Positions 24,243 through 33,207 of a DNA stretch of 64,000 nucleotides are shown here, in pieces. Position 1 is the first letter of the stretch; each line of letters starts with the position of its first letter. Both the position numbers and the translations under genes were made by a program. The notes below the pieces were generated by a model, which ran no database searches, had not been told where the DNA came from, and saw nothing but the letters and a program-made list of their open reading frames with translations. The stretch comes from Streptosporangium lutulentum (GTDB lineage: Bacteria; Actinomycetota; Actinomycetes; Streptosporangiales; Streptosporangiaceae): contig NZ_JAUSQU010000001.1 of assembly GCF_030811455.1 (NCBI RefSeq), positions 7,936,001 through 8,000,000 of the forward strand. Reading direction: 5' to 3'.

Positions 24243-27200
24243 GCCTGGGCTCCGATCAGTCGCTTGAGCTCTGACAGGGGGATTTGGAAGCGTTCGATAC
24301 GTCGCGGGCCACCGAGCACCGCGGCGGGATCTTGCTGACGGAGCCGGACAGCGGGCTTGGTGACGCAGGAGTCGACCACGTATAGCCAGTACTCGCTGCC
24401 GCGCTGCTGAGCTTGGGCCCATTCGTTCTGCTCCAGCCATACCGCGCGCAGCGGTCCTTGCACTCCCTTGACTTCGACCAGGCGCTGCTCACGGGTGGCG
24501 CGGTGCCGCGCGTAGAGGTCGTAACCGAGGCCGGCAGTCTGCCTGTCGTCGACCTCGTAGCCGCGCCGTTCCAGTTCGGAGACGACCACAGAGATCGCGA
24601 CCTTCTCGGAGTCTGGGTCATAACCCAGTTGATCCACGCGGGCGCCGCCAGTAACCGCGATCCAGCCGACCAGTCGTACGGCGCTGCTGTTGACCTGGGC
24701 GATGTCTTCCAGTACAGCCAAGCGCTGGTCCTTGGCGACCGTGAATTGCCTCAGCAACTGGGTGCGGTCGAGGAGTGGTCGGTCGGCGATGGATTCCTCG
24801 AACCGGTATTGCGTAGCGTCCAGTTGCTGCCTGGCGGCTTTGATCCACGCTTGACGCTCGACGGCTAAGGCAGCAACCTGGGTGCGCAATTCGGTCTTGG
24901 CTGCTTCAGTGGCATCGTGGCGGGTAGCTGGCGACAACGAGGTGGGCCCTGCCGGTGGTGGGTCATTCGGATCCGGACTGCGCAAGGTCAGAAGCGATTC
25001 CCACGCCACGGGTAGGGCCTGACCAGCCGAGCAGCGGATGAGCAGCGGGGCCTTACGTGTGGCGCGTGTGGCACCGTCATGGAGCTGGATGTCAGCGTCG
25101 AACAGGGCCAGCACATACGAGGTGAGTGCAGCGCTGTCGACGAGGGCTGCGCCGCGGACCAGGTCTTCCTCTCCTGTGGAGAGTGCGTGCGCGATGAGCT
25201 GCTGAAAGGGATCCTCGGTCGGCCCCAGGACGATAACGTCGTCCAGCCCAGTCGCGCCATCATTGATTGCTTGGCGCACCGAGGCGCCGTCAGCTGCGAT
25301 GTACGCGTGGCTGCCCCCGCCAAGCGACTCGGGAAGCTTCCCCTTGTCGGCGACGGTGAGCCGGCGGATTCCCTTTGCCGGGCCTGGCCCGATGTTCCAA
25401 CTGCAACTGCGGGCAAGCTGGTCGACCATCGCGTCGACGATGACCGGATTGATCGCCTCCAGTCGGTCAGCGGCGAAACGCTCCAACGCGTCGCCAGTCT
25501 TGGCCGGCGTGCTCAGCGAACGTTCATCGGCGACCAGGACGCGAGCGGTCTCGATGAGCGCGGCGGCTTCGGGGATGGTGACATGCCGTCCGCTCTGGGC
25601 GTCGACCATCGCCTTCCCCCAGTCGAAGCCAGCGCTGAAAGAAGTGGCGTCTAGTAGGTCATACAGCTTCCCCTCTAGCGCTTCGGCTGCGCTTTCGAGG
25701 TTGTTCAACATGACCTCCTGGACGCGGCCCTCGCGGGTGTGCGGGGCGACCAGGTGGTAGACGTGGACCGGGTTGCGCTGGCCGACCCGGTGCAGGCGTC
25801 CCATCCGCTGTTCGAGGCGCACCATCGACCAGGGCAGGTCCCAATCGACCATGACGTGAGCCGATTGCAGGTCGATGCCTTCCCCGCCCGCGTCTGTGGA
25901 CACCAGGACTTGGAATTGTCCGGCAAGGAAGCGCTCCTGGAGTGAGTCCCGGCTACGGTGGTCGACGGCACCTTCCAGAATGTCGGCGCTGAAGCCCGCC
26001 GCAGTAAATCGTGCGAGTAACCATCGGGCGGTGTCCGCGAATTCGGTGAATACCAGCAATTGTCCGTACTTGTGGCGGATGTTGTGCTGGTCGAGCAGCG
26101 TTAGGAGTGCCTGCCATTTGGCCGGGGAGGCTGCCTCTTCGGCCTGGCGCAGCGTCTCCAGGACGGTGGCGACACGAGAAAGTTCAGCGCTCTTGTCGCG
26201 TGTTCTGGAGGTGACGAGAGCGCTTTCTGCGCGTGCCCAGGTGTCGTCGTCGTCGGCAGCTGCTCCTAAGCCGTCAGCTGTGAGGAGATCATCGGGTACT
26301 ACGACGGTACTGCGTTCGTGCGCGGCACCCTTAAGGGCGGCCTCGCGGCGACGAATCGTCTGCGTGACGGCGTACAAGCTGGATGCCGCCCGCTTGCCAT
26401 AGATGGAGCGGGCCAGGGTGGCGTTGTCAGCATAGAAGGCGTCGACGTAGTCCATTACGGCGTCGTAGGCCACTTCCTCGTACGGGTTGAGACGGACGGG
26501 TATCGTCTTGGAGAAGCGGCGGGGGAAGAGCTGGTTGCCGTCGTGGTCGACCAGATCCTCTTTCATCCGTCGTAGAAAAGACAGCTTGCTGGGTACTAGC
26601 GCGATGTCGTAGTCGCTCTGGCGCGGCTCCCACGGGTACAGCGTCGGATCCAGCAAATTCATCAGGCCGCGAAAATAGTGTTCCTTGCCGCGATGAGGGG
26701 TGGCGGTGAGCAGCAGCAGGTGATGAGTCCTCGCCGCCGCCTCACGTGCTGCAGCAAGGAGTTGGCTGGTGGGGGTCAGACGGTGCGCCTCGTCAAAGAC
26801 GATCAAGGACCAGGAGGCGCGGTGCCCAGCCACCTTGCGGCGCACATCTGGGTTGTGAGTGAACAGGTCGACTGAGATCAGCCAGGTGCCGTAGCGGGGG
26901 TCGAGATCCGCAGGGTCGGCGGCGATCTCGGTGGTGATCCGACGGGCCTCCACGCCGAACAACCGCTGCAGGTCTCGCTCCCATTTGATAACCAGGTGCG
27001 CTGGCACGATGATCAATGATCGGCCCTGTATGAGTCCTTGCCGTCGCCCCTCGGTGAGATACATCCCCGCCATGATCGTTTTTCCGGTCCCGGGCTCATC
27101 GGCCAACAGGAACCGCAGGCGGGGCTGGCCAAGCATGTGCCCGTGGACGGCTTCGTCCTGGTGAGCGTACGGGCGCAGTGGACGGGTGGCCAGGACGGCT

Positions 27201-27463
27201 GATCGGATACGCGGAAGCGCGTGCTGCATCCATCGTCCCCATAGGGCCGTCAGCGCGCGTTCGGGATGGCCGCCGCGGTCATTAGTGGGGACAAGTCCCT
27301 TGACTAATTGCTGTTCAGATAATAAGAGGCGTCGCGGCTGGCCCTCGGCGTCGATAACGAAGAGTTCGATCGAACCGTCTCCAGCCCAGTCGGCATCCCT
27401 TACCGTTACCAGCGCGCCGTCAACGCGTACCTGTCGCCCTCTCGCGGGCAGTTCACTCGTCAT
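24239..27463 (-). CDS. SNF2-type helicase with DUF3883 domain, first gene of Hma-like operon
   Basis: A 1074-residue superfamily 2 helicase. Walker A is ADEPGTGKTIMAG (about 121-133), motif II is VFDEAHRL with DEAH at 224-227, and motifs V/VI are STDAGGEGIDLQ and RLEQRMGRLHRVGQ. The C-terminus has a DUF3883-like nuclease-fold domain, GYDLYARHRATREQRLVEVK, where the E-V-K triad fits the PD-(D/E)xK core. This suggests that DNA translocation and cleavage reside in one protein. The ATG at 27463 is preceded by AAGGA five bases away and leads a tightly coupled three-gene operon. DISARM DrmD is related, but drmA, drmB and drmC are absent, so Hma is the better match. Confidence 0.88.
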   Translation of the reverse strand: MTSELPARGRQVRVDGALVTVRDADWAGDGSIELFVIDAEGQPRRLLLSEQQLVKGLVPTNDRGGHPERALTALWGRWMQHALPRIRSAVLATRPLRPYAHQDEAVHGHMLGQPRLRFLLADEPGTGKTIMAGMYLTEGRRQGLIQGRSLIIVPAHLVIKWERDLQRLFGVEARRITTEIAADPADLDPRYGTWLISVDLFTHNPDVRRKVAGHRASWSLIVFDEAHRLTPTSQLLAAAREAAARTHHLLLLTATPHRGKEHYFRGLMNLLDPTLYPWEPRQSDYDIALVPSKLSFLRRMKEDLVDHDGNQLFPRRFSKTIPVRLNPYEEVAYDAVMDYVDAFYADNATLARSIYGKRAASSLYAVTQTIRRREAALKGAAHERSTVVVPDDLLTADGLGAAADDDDTWARAESALVTSRTRDKSAELSRVATVLETLRQAEEAASPAKWQALLTLLDQHNIRHKYGQLLVFTEFADTARWLLARFTAAGFSADILEGAVDHRSRDSLQERFLAGQFQVLVSTDAGGEGIDLQSAHVMVDWDLPWSMVRLEQRMGRLHRVGQRNPVHVYHLVAPHTREGRVQEVMLNNLESAAEALEGKLYDLLDATSFSAGFDWGKAMVDAQSGRHVTIPEAAALIETARVLVADERSLSTPAKTGDALERFAADRLEAINPVIVDAMVDQLARSCSWNIGPGPAKGIRRLTVADKGKLPESLGGGSHAYIAADGASVRQAINDGATGLDDVIVLGPTEDPFQQLIAHALSTGEEDLVRGAALVDSAALTSYVLALFDADIQLHDGATRATRKAPLLIRCSAGQALPVAWESLLTLRSPDPNDPPPAGPTSLSPATRHDATEAAKTELRTQVAALAVERQAWIKAARQQLDATQYRFEESIADRPLLDRTQLLRQFTVAKDQRLAVLEDIAQVNSSAVRLVGWIAVTGGARVDQLGYDPDSEKVAISVVVSELERRGYEVDDRQTAGLGYDLYARHRATREQRLVEVKGVQGPLRAVWLEQNEWAQAQQRGSEYWLYVVDSCVTKPAVRLRQQDPAAVLGGPRRIERFQIPLSELKRLIGAQA

Positions 27464-27712
27464 CGCTTCCTTGTGCAAGCCTGCGAGTGCAGCACAAACA
27501 GGGGCCGCAGCGTAGTCCGTACGGCCACCCATGGGATCGGCCAAGGCTCTCGGTCCGGACGCATGCTCCACCTACAAAACGAGAAGATGAAAGGCAAAAA
27601 TAAATCCATCCAAAGATGTCGATCAATACAGGAGCGGCATTCAGAGATCGAATTGTTGTACTCCCGGGCAGACGTGTATCGGCAGGGAAGGAAAAGACAT
27701 GAAATGTCCCGA

Positions 27713-28056
27713 ATGTCAACCTTGGACTTGTCCCCTTCTAGCGTGGAGATCTGCCCTAAAGAGAAGGTTGGGTCGTGGGAGAGATCCAGACGCAGGTTCG
27801 ATCCGGAGTTCCGCGCGGGCGCGGTGCGTATCGTGCAGGAGACAGGTAAGTCGATTGCGCAGGTCGCCAAGGATCTGGGCATCAATGCGGGCACGCTGGC
27901 CAACTGGGTGCAGATGGACCGGCTGGCCCGCGAGCAGGACACCAACGGTGGTGAGCTGGCCGAGTCCGAGCGGGAGGAACTCGCCTGGCTGCGCCGGCAG
28001 CGGGCCGAATGGGCCAAGGAACGCGCCGAGCTGGAGATGGAGCGCGATGATACCCC
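27713..28056 (+). pseudogene. IS3-family OrfA fragment
   Basis: The frame includes the transposase HTH (RRFDPEFRAGAVRIVQETGK, then SIAQVAKDLGINAGTLANWV) and the leucine-zipper-like helix (EREELAWLRRQRAEWAKERA). It is broken after EMERD near 28045, exactly where the opposite-strand IS110 remnant begins. No OrfB or terminal repeat remains here. Upstream, 27464-27712 has no clear gene; the start of this frame is arbitrary. Confidence 0.8.
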
Positions 28057-28064
28057 TATGCTTG

Positions 28065-28886
28065 TCAAGCAGCGATGGTCGAGGTTGATGCTGGTGACAG
28101 GGCTGCAAGGATGATCGGGAAGACCTCGCGGGCGACGTAGCGCTTAAGGCAGCGGATGATCTCTTTCTTTGATTTGCCTTCGGTGGTGCGGCGTTCGGCG
28201 TAGTCGCGGGTGCGCTGGTCGCGGCTCAGCCGGGTGAGAACGATGAGGTAGAGCGCGCTGTTGGCGCGTCGATCGCCGCCGCGGTTGAGTCGGTGGCGGG
28301 TGGTCTTGCCGGAGGATGCCTCGATCGGGTTGACCCCGCACAGAGCGGCGAAGGCGGCCTCGCTGGCCAGCCGGTCAGGGTTGTCGCCCGCGGTGATCAA
28401 CAGCGTTGCGGCGGTGTCCGGGCCGATCCTGTGGCGCTCCAGCAGTCGCGGAGCGCAATCGGCGATGATGGCGGCCATGCGCTGCTGATGGGCGCGGATC
28501 TCCTCGGTCAGCGCCAGAACACGACGAGCCAGAGTGCGCAGCACGGCGGTGGCGGCGGTATGGATGTCGTGCATCCCGGCTTCGGGCAGTTCCGCGCAGC
28601 GGCGCATCAGCGCGACCGGGCCGAGCCCGGTCAGGGATTCGCGCAGGCACGGATCGGCGCGCACCAAAACGGCCCGCAGCTGGTTGGTGGCCTGTGCGCG
28701 GGCCTTGACAGCTGATTCCTTGGCGACTTTGACCATGCGCAGCATCTCCACGGCCCCGTCGCCGGACTTGGCCACGGCGGTGGTCCGTCCGGACAGGACC
28801 GCGCGAGCAGCACTTTCCGCATCGAGAGCGTCGGTCTTGCCACGCCGGCGACGGGTGGCGCGGTCGGGCCGGTTGACCTCGATCAC
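28065..28886 (-). pseudogene. IS110-family transposase, 5'-truncated
   Basis: A 273-codon remnant. It keeps the second half of the DEDD domain (EVNRPDRATRRRRGKTDALD) and the transposase IS116/IS110/IS902 domain (HRIGPDTAATLLITAGDNP, AALCGVNPIEASSGKT, RGGDRRANSALY with the catalytic-region Ser/Gly pattern). About 100 N-terminal residues, including the first DEDD aspartate, are missing. Its 3' end sits inside the IS3 OrfA fragment, so one element inserted into the other. Its broken end at about 28890 adjoins the lanthipeptide operon. Confidence 0.85.
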
Positions 28887-28927
28887 GTGATCGTCTCCAC
28901 GCTTTCAGGGGATTGGCATAGGTCGGC

Positions 28928-30046
28928 TCAGGCCGCTCCGTGTAGCTTGGCAAGCAGGGCACGCAGGCTGTTCGCGCCGTGACGGACTGCGGTAGTGAGG
29001 GCATCCAGGTGGGCTGCTGGCAGGTGCCCGGCGCCGAACCCCGAGGCGGTGAGCACGCCGGCGACTTCCTGTTCCTGCTGCGGGGTCATGCGGGAGCGCA
29101 TTCCGTGGTGTCCCATGACCTCTCGGGCAGCATAGGCGTCCGTGCAGGCCACGCCGATGACAGTGGACCGCAGGTCGGAGTCGTGTGCCGTGGGCCGGTC
29201 GGCGGTCAGGTCGAGCACGGTCAGGGCGAGCCGAGTCCGGAACGCTGCGGTCATCGGGTCGGGGTCGACGATCAGCGCGAGGGCTTCCCGCGCCGCATGC
29301 TCCAGTTCGTCCTGTGATGTCGGCGTGGCCGGAGGACGGCAGTAGATACGCAGGATGGCGGCGACGGCGTGTTCCCAGGGCTCTGTGGGAGCACTGGAGT
29401 CGATCATGGTGGCGGCCTGCTGCGGGAGGCCCTGTTCCATCAGCGACATGATCGTGAGCTGGCGGCCGTCGAGAAGCCGCTGGCCGACGCCGCGGTGCGA
29501 GGCCATGGATTCGGCTGCCTCGGTCCACCGGCCGACGCTCGCGAGGGCTCTGGCGCCGTCGATCAGCAGGGCGACCCACAGCTCCGTACAGATCGTGCGG
29601 TGGTCTGCGACGGTCCGGATCAATGGCGACAGGTCGACGGCGTGATCGCGGATGACGGTGGCGCCGCGCTGCTCGGCGGCCCGGTACAGCTGCTGAAGCA
29701 CCGCGAAGGCGGCGCCGCCTTCGCCTTCGCGGATCAGGAGTCGGGCGATGTTCACCAGCGGCATCAGCGACATCACGGCGATGTCCTGGTCCAGGCCCTG
29801 GGCGTCGGCGAAGACCTTGTGCTGCCTCCAGCACAGCGAGGCGGCCAGGTCGGGCATGCCGCTGTCGGAGGCGATGAGCGCGGAGAAGTTGAGGACACCG
29901 CAGGCGCGGGCCACTCGCTGGGAGTGGTCCGCGCCGGGTGTTTCGGCGGTCAGCGCGGTGAGCTCTGCAATGCGCTTGTCCAGTGGAAGCCCGGGGGGTT
30001 TGGGTCGGCAGACCAGCGGGATGCGGGCGGCGATCGCAGGGTTCAT
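28928..30046 (-). CDS. Hypothetical helical-repeat protein of the lanthipeptide operon
   Basis: A 372-residue all-alpha protein resembling TPR-like actinobacterial proteins (LNFSALIASDSGMPDLAASL, VNIARLLIREGEGGAAFAVL). It has no catalytic motif. It lies 14 bp downstream of the fused methyltransferase gene on the same strand, with GGGAG ahead of ATG 30046, so it belongs to the operon. Proteins of this type recur at the end of FxLD and related RiPP clusters in actinomycetes, but their role is unknown. Protein-protein interaction or an immunity/regulatory role would be guesses. It is the last gene; an IS110 remnant follows. Confidence 0.72.
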   Translation of the reverse strand: MNPAIAARIPLVCRPKPPGLPLDKRIAELTALTAETPGADHSQRVARACGVLNFSALIASDSGMPDLAASLCWRQHKVFADAQGLDQDIAVMSLMPLVNIARLLIREGEGGAAFAVLQQLYRAAEQRGATVIRDHAVDLSPLIRTVADHRTICTELWVALLIDGARALASVGRWTEAAESMASHRGVGQRLLDGRQLTIMSLMEQGLPQQAATMIDSSAPTEPWEHAVAAILRIYCRPPATPTSQDELEHAAREALALIVDPDPMTAAFRTRLALTVLDLTADRPTAHDSDLRSTVIGVACTDAYAAREVMGHHGMRSRMTPQQEQEVAGVLTASGFGAGHLPAAHLDALTTAVRHGANSLRALLAKLHGAA

Positions 30047-30060
30047 CGCGCTGCTCCCTT

Positions 30061-32109
30061 CTACGGCCAGTCGATGACGAGTCGGCTGTTGGACTTGTCG
30101 ATGACGAATCGGGGGTCAGCGGCCTTCAGCAGGTCGCGGTTGGCGGCCGTGGCCATGCGGAAGCCGGGGGCCGGGGCGTCGTTGCCGTAGTCGCGGTCCC
30201 ATTCCTGGATCGCGGCGGCGACCTGCTCGGCGAGGGTGGCGGCGCTCGGGCCGTGGCCGATGACGCCGATCTCCCAGAACCGGCTCACGGTGTCTTCGCC
30301 CTCGCGGACGGTCAGATAGGCCAGGCTGTCGCCGTCGAGCGCCGCCATGGAACCCCACCCGAAATGCGGGGTGAACCCGGGCCGCTGGCCAGGTAGCCGG
30401 GACAGGCCGTTGGGCAGGACGCACGCCAGCCACAGGTAGACCCACTCCCAGGGCGAGCCCTTCCGGAACTTCACCCCGGTGTAGACCTGGTGGGAGGGCT
30501 CGTCCAGGACGGTTCGCATCGCTTCCCGGTCCACGAGCTGCTCACTGTAGGTTTCCAGCCGGACGTTGCCCTCCCCGGCCATGGGGACCATGGTACGGAC
30601 GTCGTCACATATGCCTTTGCGCAGCGGGACGAACGTGGCCATCTCGCAGGAGACAGTCCTCCAGGTCTCGCCCTCGCCGTCGCGCTCGAACGCGAAGGAG
30701 CGGGAGATACTGCCCCGGATCCGCATCGGGATGACGAGCCGGCCGCCCGGGGCCAGTTGATTCAGGACGGGGAGGGGGATGTCACCGGCGCCCACGGTGA
30801 ACTGGATCCGATCGAACGGGGCATGCTCGGGCAGACCGGCCGCGCCATCGGCAAGCAGCGCGGTCACGTTCTCCGCGCCAGCAGCGGCCAGATGCTTCGC
30901 GGCGGTGTTGACGAGGTCAGTGTCGACGTCCACCGTCCACACGTGGCCGCCGGGGGCGACGAGCCGCCCGAGGAGAGCGGCGTTGTAGCCGGTAGCCGCC
31001 CCGGCCTCCAGGACCTTGTGGCCGGGCTCTGCGCCCAGTTGCTCCAATTGGGTGGCGACGATAGACGGCGCGGAGATGCAGGAGATCATCTCGCCGTCTC
31101 GGTCGTTCTTCACCGACACGGCGTCATCGACGTAGGCGGCGACGACCTCGACTTCGGGGATGAACCGGTGGCGCTCGACGTCCCGGAAGGCGTCGATGAT
31201 CTCAGGGGTGCGCAGGTGGCCGGAGCCGGTGAGCGTGTCCACCATGGTGTTGCGCAGCTCGGTGGGGTCGGTCGTAGTGATGGTGGTCTCCATCCTCTTG
31301 AAAATAGGGGTTGCGGGTGCGGACTGACTGGTAGACACGGTGGCTGGTACGTCGTCTCCGAAGGCGACGTACCAGCCCAGCCAGGCCGCGGCGGACTGCT
31401 CTGCCACGGGTGTGGCGGCACGGTTGAAAGTGAAGATCGCATGGTGGGCGAGGACCGCGCGCAGCCCTCGCCGGAGTTGCCCGCTGGTCGCGAGCCGGGC
31501 CAGGCGGCGGCCGGCGTCCTCGAACGCAGCAACGCGGTCAGACCAGCCGGGATCGGTGGTGTCCCGCTTGGCGGCGTCGGCGTTCATGAGACGCCGCATG
31601 GCGGTGATCGCAGACGCCTGGTGGGCCGCCTGCGGTGGGTCGATCGCCGGACGGAGGTCACGGACTTTCGCCCACACATCGCCGATCTCGAACGGATCCA
31701 GCCCGGCCGCCCGGTACATGGCGGAAAGCAGCAGGATGCACCGCTCACGGGCGTACGGGCTGCCGGTCTCGGCCAAGGCCGCGGGGCTGTCGGCGCACCA
31801 CACCTCGTGGGCGATGGCCATACCCTGCTCGCCGCCGAAGGCGTCGGTCTCCGGTTCGTAGATGCCGCCAACCCAACCGGCCGCGACCTCGTCGGCGACG
31901 AGCTGGTCGAGCAGGTCGACGGCGGGCCGTTCGGTGCGCAGCCGAAGGCCGCCTTCCTTGCGCATGAAGTGGAAACGCCAGCCGGACAGCGCGGCCGCGA
32001 GTTCGGCCGCGGCCTTCGGGGTCGCTCCGGTACCGCCGGGAAAGCGGATGGTGGCGTGCCACCACTCCGGCTCATCGGGCAGCGGTAGTTTCTCGTCGTC
32101 CCTGTTCAT
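30061..32109 (-). CDS. LanB-type elimination domain fused to FxLD-system methyltransferase
   Basis: A 682-residue two-domain enzyme. Residues 1-250 match the small C-terminal domain of class I dehydratases (SpaB_C, glutamate elimination): EWWHATIRFPGG, FHFMRKEGGLRLR and HAIFTFNRAA. Residues about 275-682 are a protein-L-isoaspartate-O-methyltransferase-like domain with SAM motif I VLEAGAATGYNA (366-377) and upstream SCISAPSIVATQLEQLG. This architecture is that of the methyltransferases in FxLD systems. It should eliminate glutamate from glutamylated Ser/Thr, giving dehydro-residues, and methylate the peptide, possibly at Asp. The ATG at 32109 follows GAGGA. It sits between lanC and the TPR-like gene. 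Confidence 0.87.
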   Translation of the reverse strand: MNRDDEKLPLPDEPEWWHATIRFPGGTGATPKAAAELAAALSGWRFHFMRKEGGLRLRTERPAVDLLDQLVADEVAAGWVGGIYEPETDAFGGEQGMAIAHEVWCADSPAALAETGSPYARERCILLLSAMYRAAGLDPFEIGDVWAKVRDLRPAIDPPQAAHQASAITAMRRLMNADAAKRDTTDPGWSDRVAAFEDAGRRLARLATSGQLRRGLRAVLAHHAIFTFNRAATPVAEQSAAAWLGWYVAFGDDVPATVSTSQSAPATPIFKRMETTITTTDPTELRNTMVDTLTGSGHLRTPEIIDAFRDVERHRFIPEVEVVAAYVDDAVSVKNDRDGEMISCISAPSIVATQLEQLGAEPGHKVLEAGAATGYNAALLGRLVAPGGHVWTVDVDTDLVNTAAKHLAAAGAENVTALLADGAAGLPEHAPFDRIQFTVGAGDIPLPVLNQLAPGGRLVIPMRIRGSISRSFAFERDGEGETWRTVSCEMATFVPLRKGICDDVRTMVPMAGEGNVRLETYSEQLVDREAMRTVLDEPSHQVYTGVKFRKGSPWEWVYLWLACVLPNGLSRLPGQRPGFTPHFGWGSMAALDGDSLAYLTVREGEDTVSRFWEIGVIGHGPSAATLAEQVAAAIQEWDRDYGNDAPAPGFRMATAANRDLLKAADPRFVIDKSNSRLVIDWP

Positions 32110-32145
32110 GTCCTCGGTTCGCTCCTGCTCGGTTGTGGTGGTGGG

Positions 32146-33207
32146 TCAGTCGATCAGCAGGGCGCGGGTCCAGCCGGTCACGTTGGAGCCCTTCAGCGCC
32201 AGGACCGCCCCCGCCCTCCCTTCCATCAGGCCGGGTTTGGGCAGCGCGGGAATCCCCGCTTCTAACCTCTGGCGGGTCTGCCGGATGGGCTCGGCGAACC
32301 GGTCAGGGGTGAGGCTGTCGGCGGCGAGCGCGGTCGTGACGGTCAGCAGCCCGGCCCAGCCGTGGCAGAGGGACGCATCGGTGACCCGGCTCAGGCGGGC
32401 CGGATCCGTGAGGGCGGCGATGGCGAGCCTCTCGGCCTTGTACCTGCGGGCGTCGTCGCCGAGCGCGCACGCTGCCAGTTGCAGGGTGCGGGCGATACCA
32501 AGGTCGCCGTAGCACCAGGAGGGACGCAAGGGCGGCGCCTGCAACGTCTCGGCGGCGAGCGGGTCCAGGGTGATCCAGTAGAAGGAGCCGAACTTCTCCA
32601 GCCAGGCCGTGAACGTCTTGATGGCGCCCATCTGGCCGTCCACCAGAATGCCGCGGCGGGCGGCGAGAGACAGCAGCGCCAACGGGCCAGCGATGCCGTG
32701 GGCCACACCGTTGTTCGCGTGGCCACCGGTGATCTCCTCATGCGTAGGGCTGTCCAGCGACCACCACCCGGGCAAGACCTGGGCATCGGCTTCGGCCGGG
32801 ACCGCCAGCGTCACCAGGTAGGCCAACACCTCCTGCAGCAGCGGCGACGGCAAGCCTGCTCGGGCAAGCAGCACCACCCCCAGACCGGTGAGCCCCCGGA
32901 TGAGATCGAACTCCGCCAGCGTCGGGAGCCGGGCCGCCTCTCGCCGACAGCGGGCCGCGGCGAGCCGAGCAGTCACGACCCGGTCGACGGCCCTTTGAAC
33001 GGCTTGGTCGGCGTGCCCGGCACGGCCAAGGACGAACTCCAGGGCCGGAGCGCCGTGGAACAGAGAAGCGTTGGAACCGGCGCTGACGCCGCCGGCGATC
33101 GCCTCGGCCATCAGGGGCCGCGCTGCGGCGAGGTTGCCGCGCTCGATGTGCATCAACGCGATCCCCAGCGCACCCTCGGCCAGGGCCTGCGTCGTGGGCG
33201 GGCTCAT
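32146..33207 (-). CDS. LanC-like lanthionine cyclase
   Basis: A 353-residue zinc enzyme that adds cysteine thiols to dehydroalanine or dehydrobutyrine to close lanthionine rings. All ligands are in place: NNGVAHGIAGPL with His 170, PSWCYGDLG with Cys 232 and LCHGWAG with Cys 281 and His 282. The length is a little short of NisC, mainly at the N-terminus. The ATG at 33207 overlaps the LanB stop (ATGA), so I prefer it to the upstream in-frame ATG at 33312, which lies inside lanB. 36 bp separate it from the downstream elimination-domain/methyltransferase gene. Confidence 0.9.
   Translation of the reverse strand: MSPPTTQALAEGALGIALMHIERGNLAAARPLMAEAIAGGVSAGSNASLFHGAPALEFVLGRAGHADQAVQRAVDRVVTARLAAARCRREAARLPTLAEFDLIRGLTGLGVVLLARAGLPSPLLQEVLAYLVTLAVPAEADAQVLPGWWSLDSPTHEEITGGHANNGVAHGIAGPLALLSLAARRGILVDGQMGAIKTFTAWLEKFGSFYWITLDPLAAETLQAPPLRPSWCYGDLGIARTLQLAACALGDDARRYKAERLAIAALTDPARLSRVTDASLCHGWAGLLTVTTALAADSLTPDRFAEPIRQTRQRLEAGIPALPKPGLMEGRAGAVLALKGSNVTGWTRALLID

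Noticed and set aside
18445-27463. DISARM system
   Set aside because: A SNF2 helicase and an adenine methylase are shared with class 1 DISARM, but no drmA, drmB (DUF1998) or drmC (PLD) gene is present and a DUF499 ATPase is.
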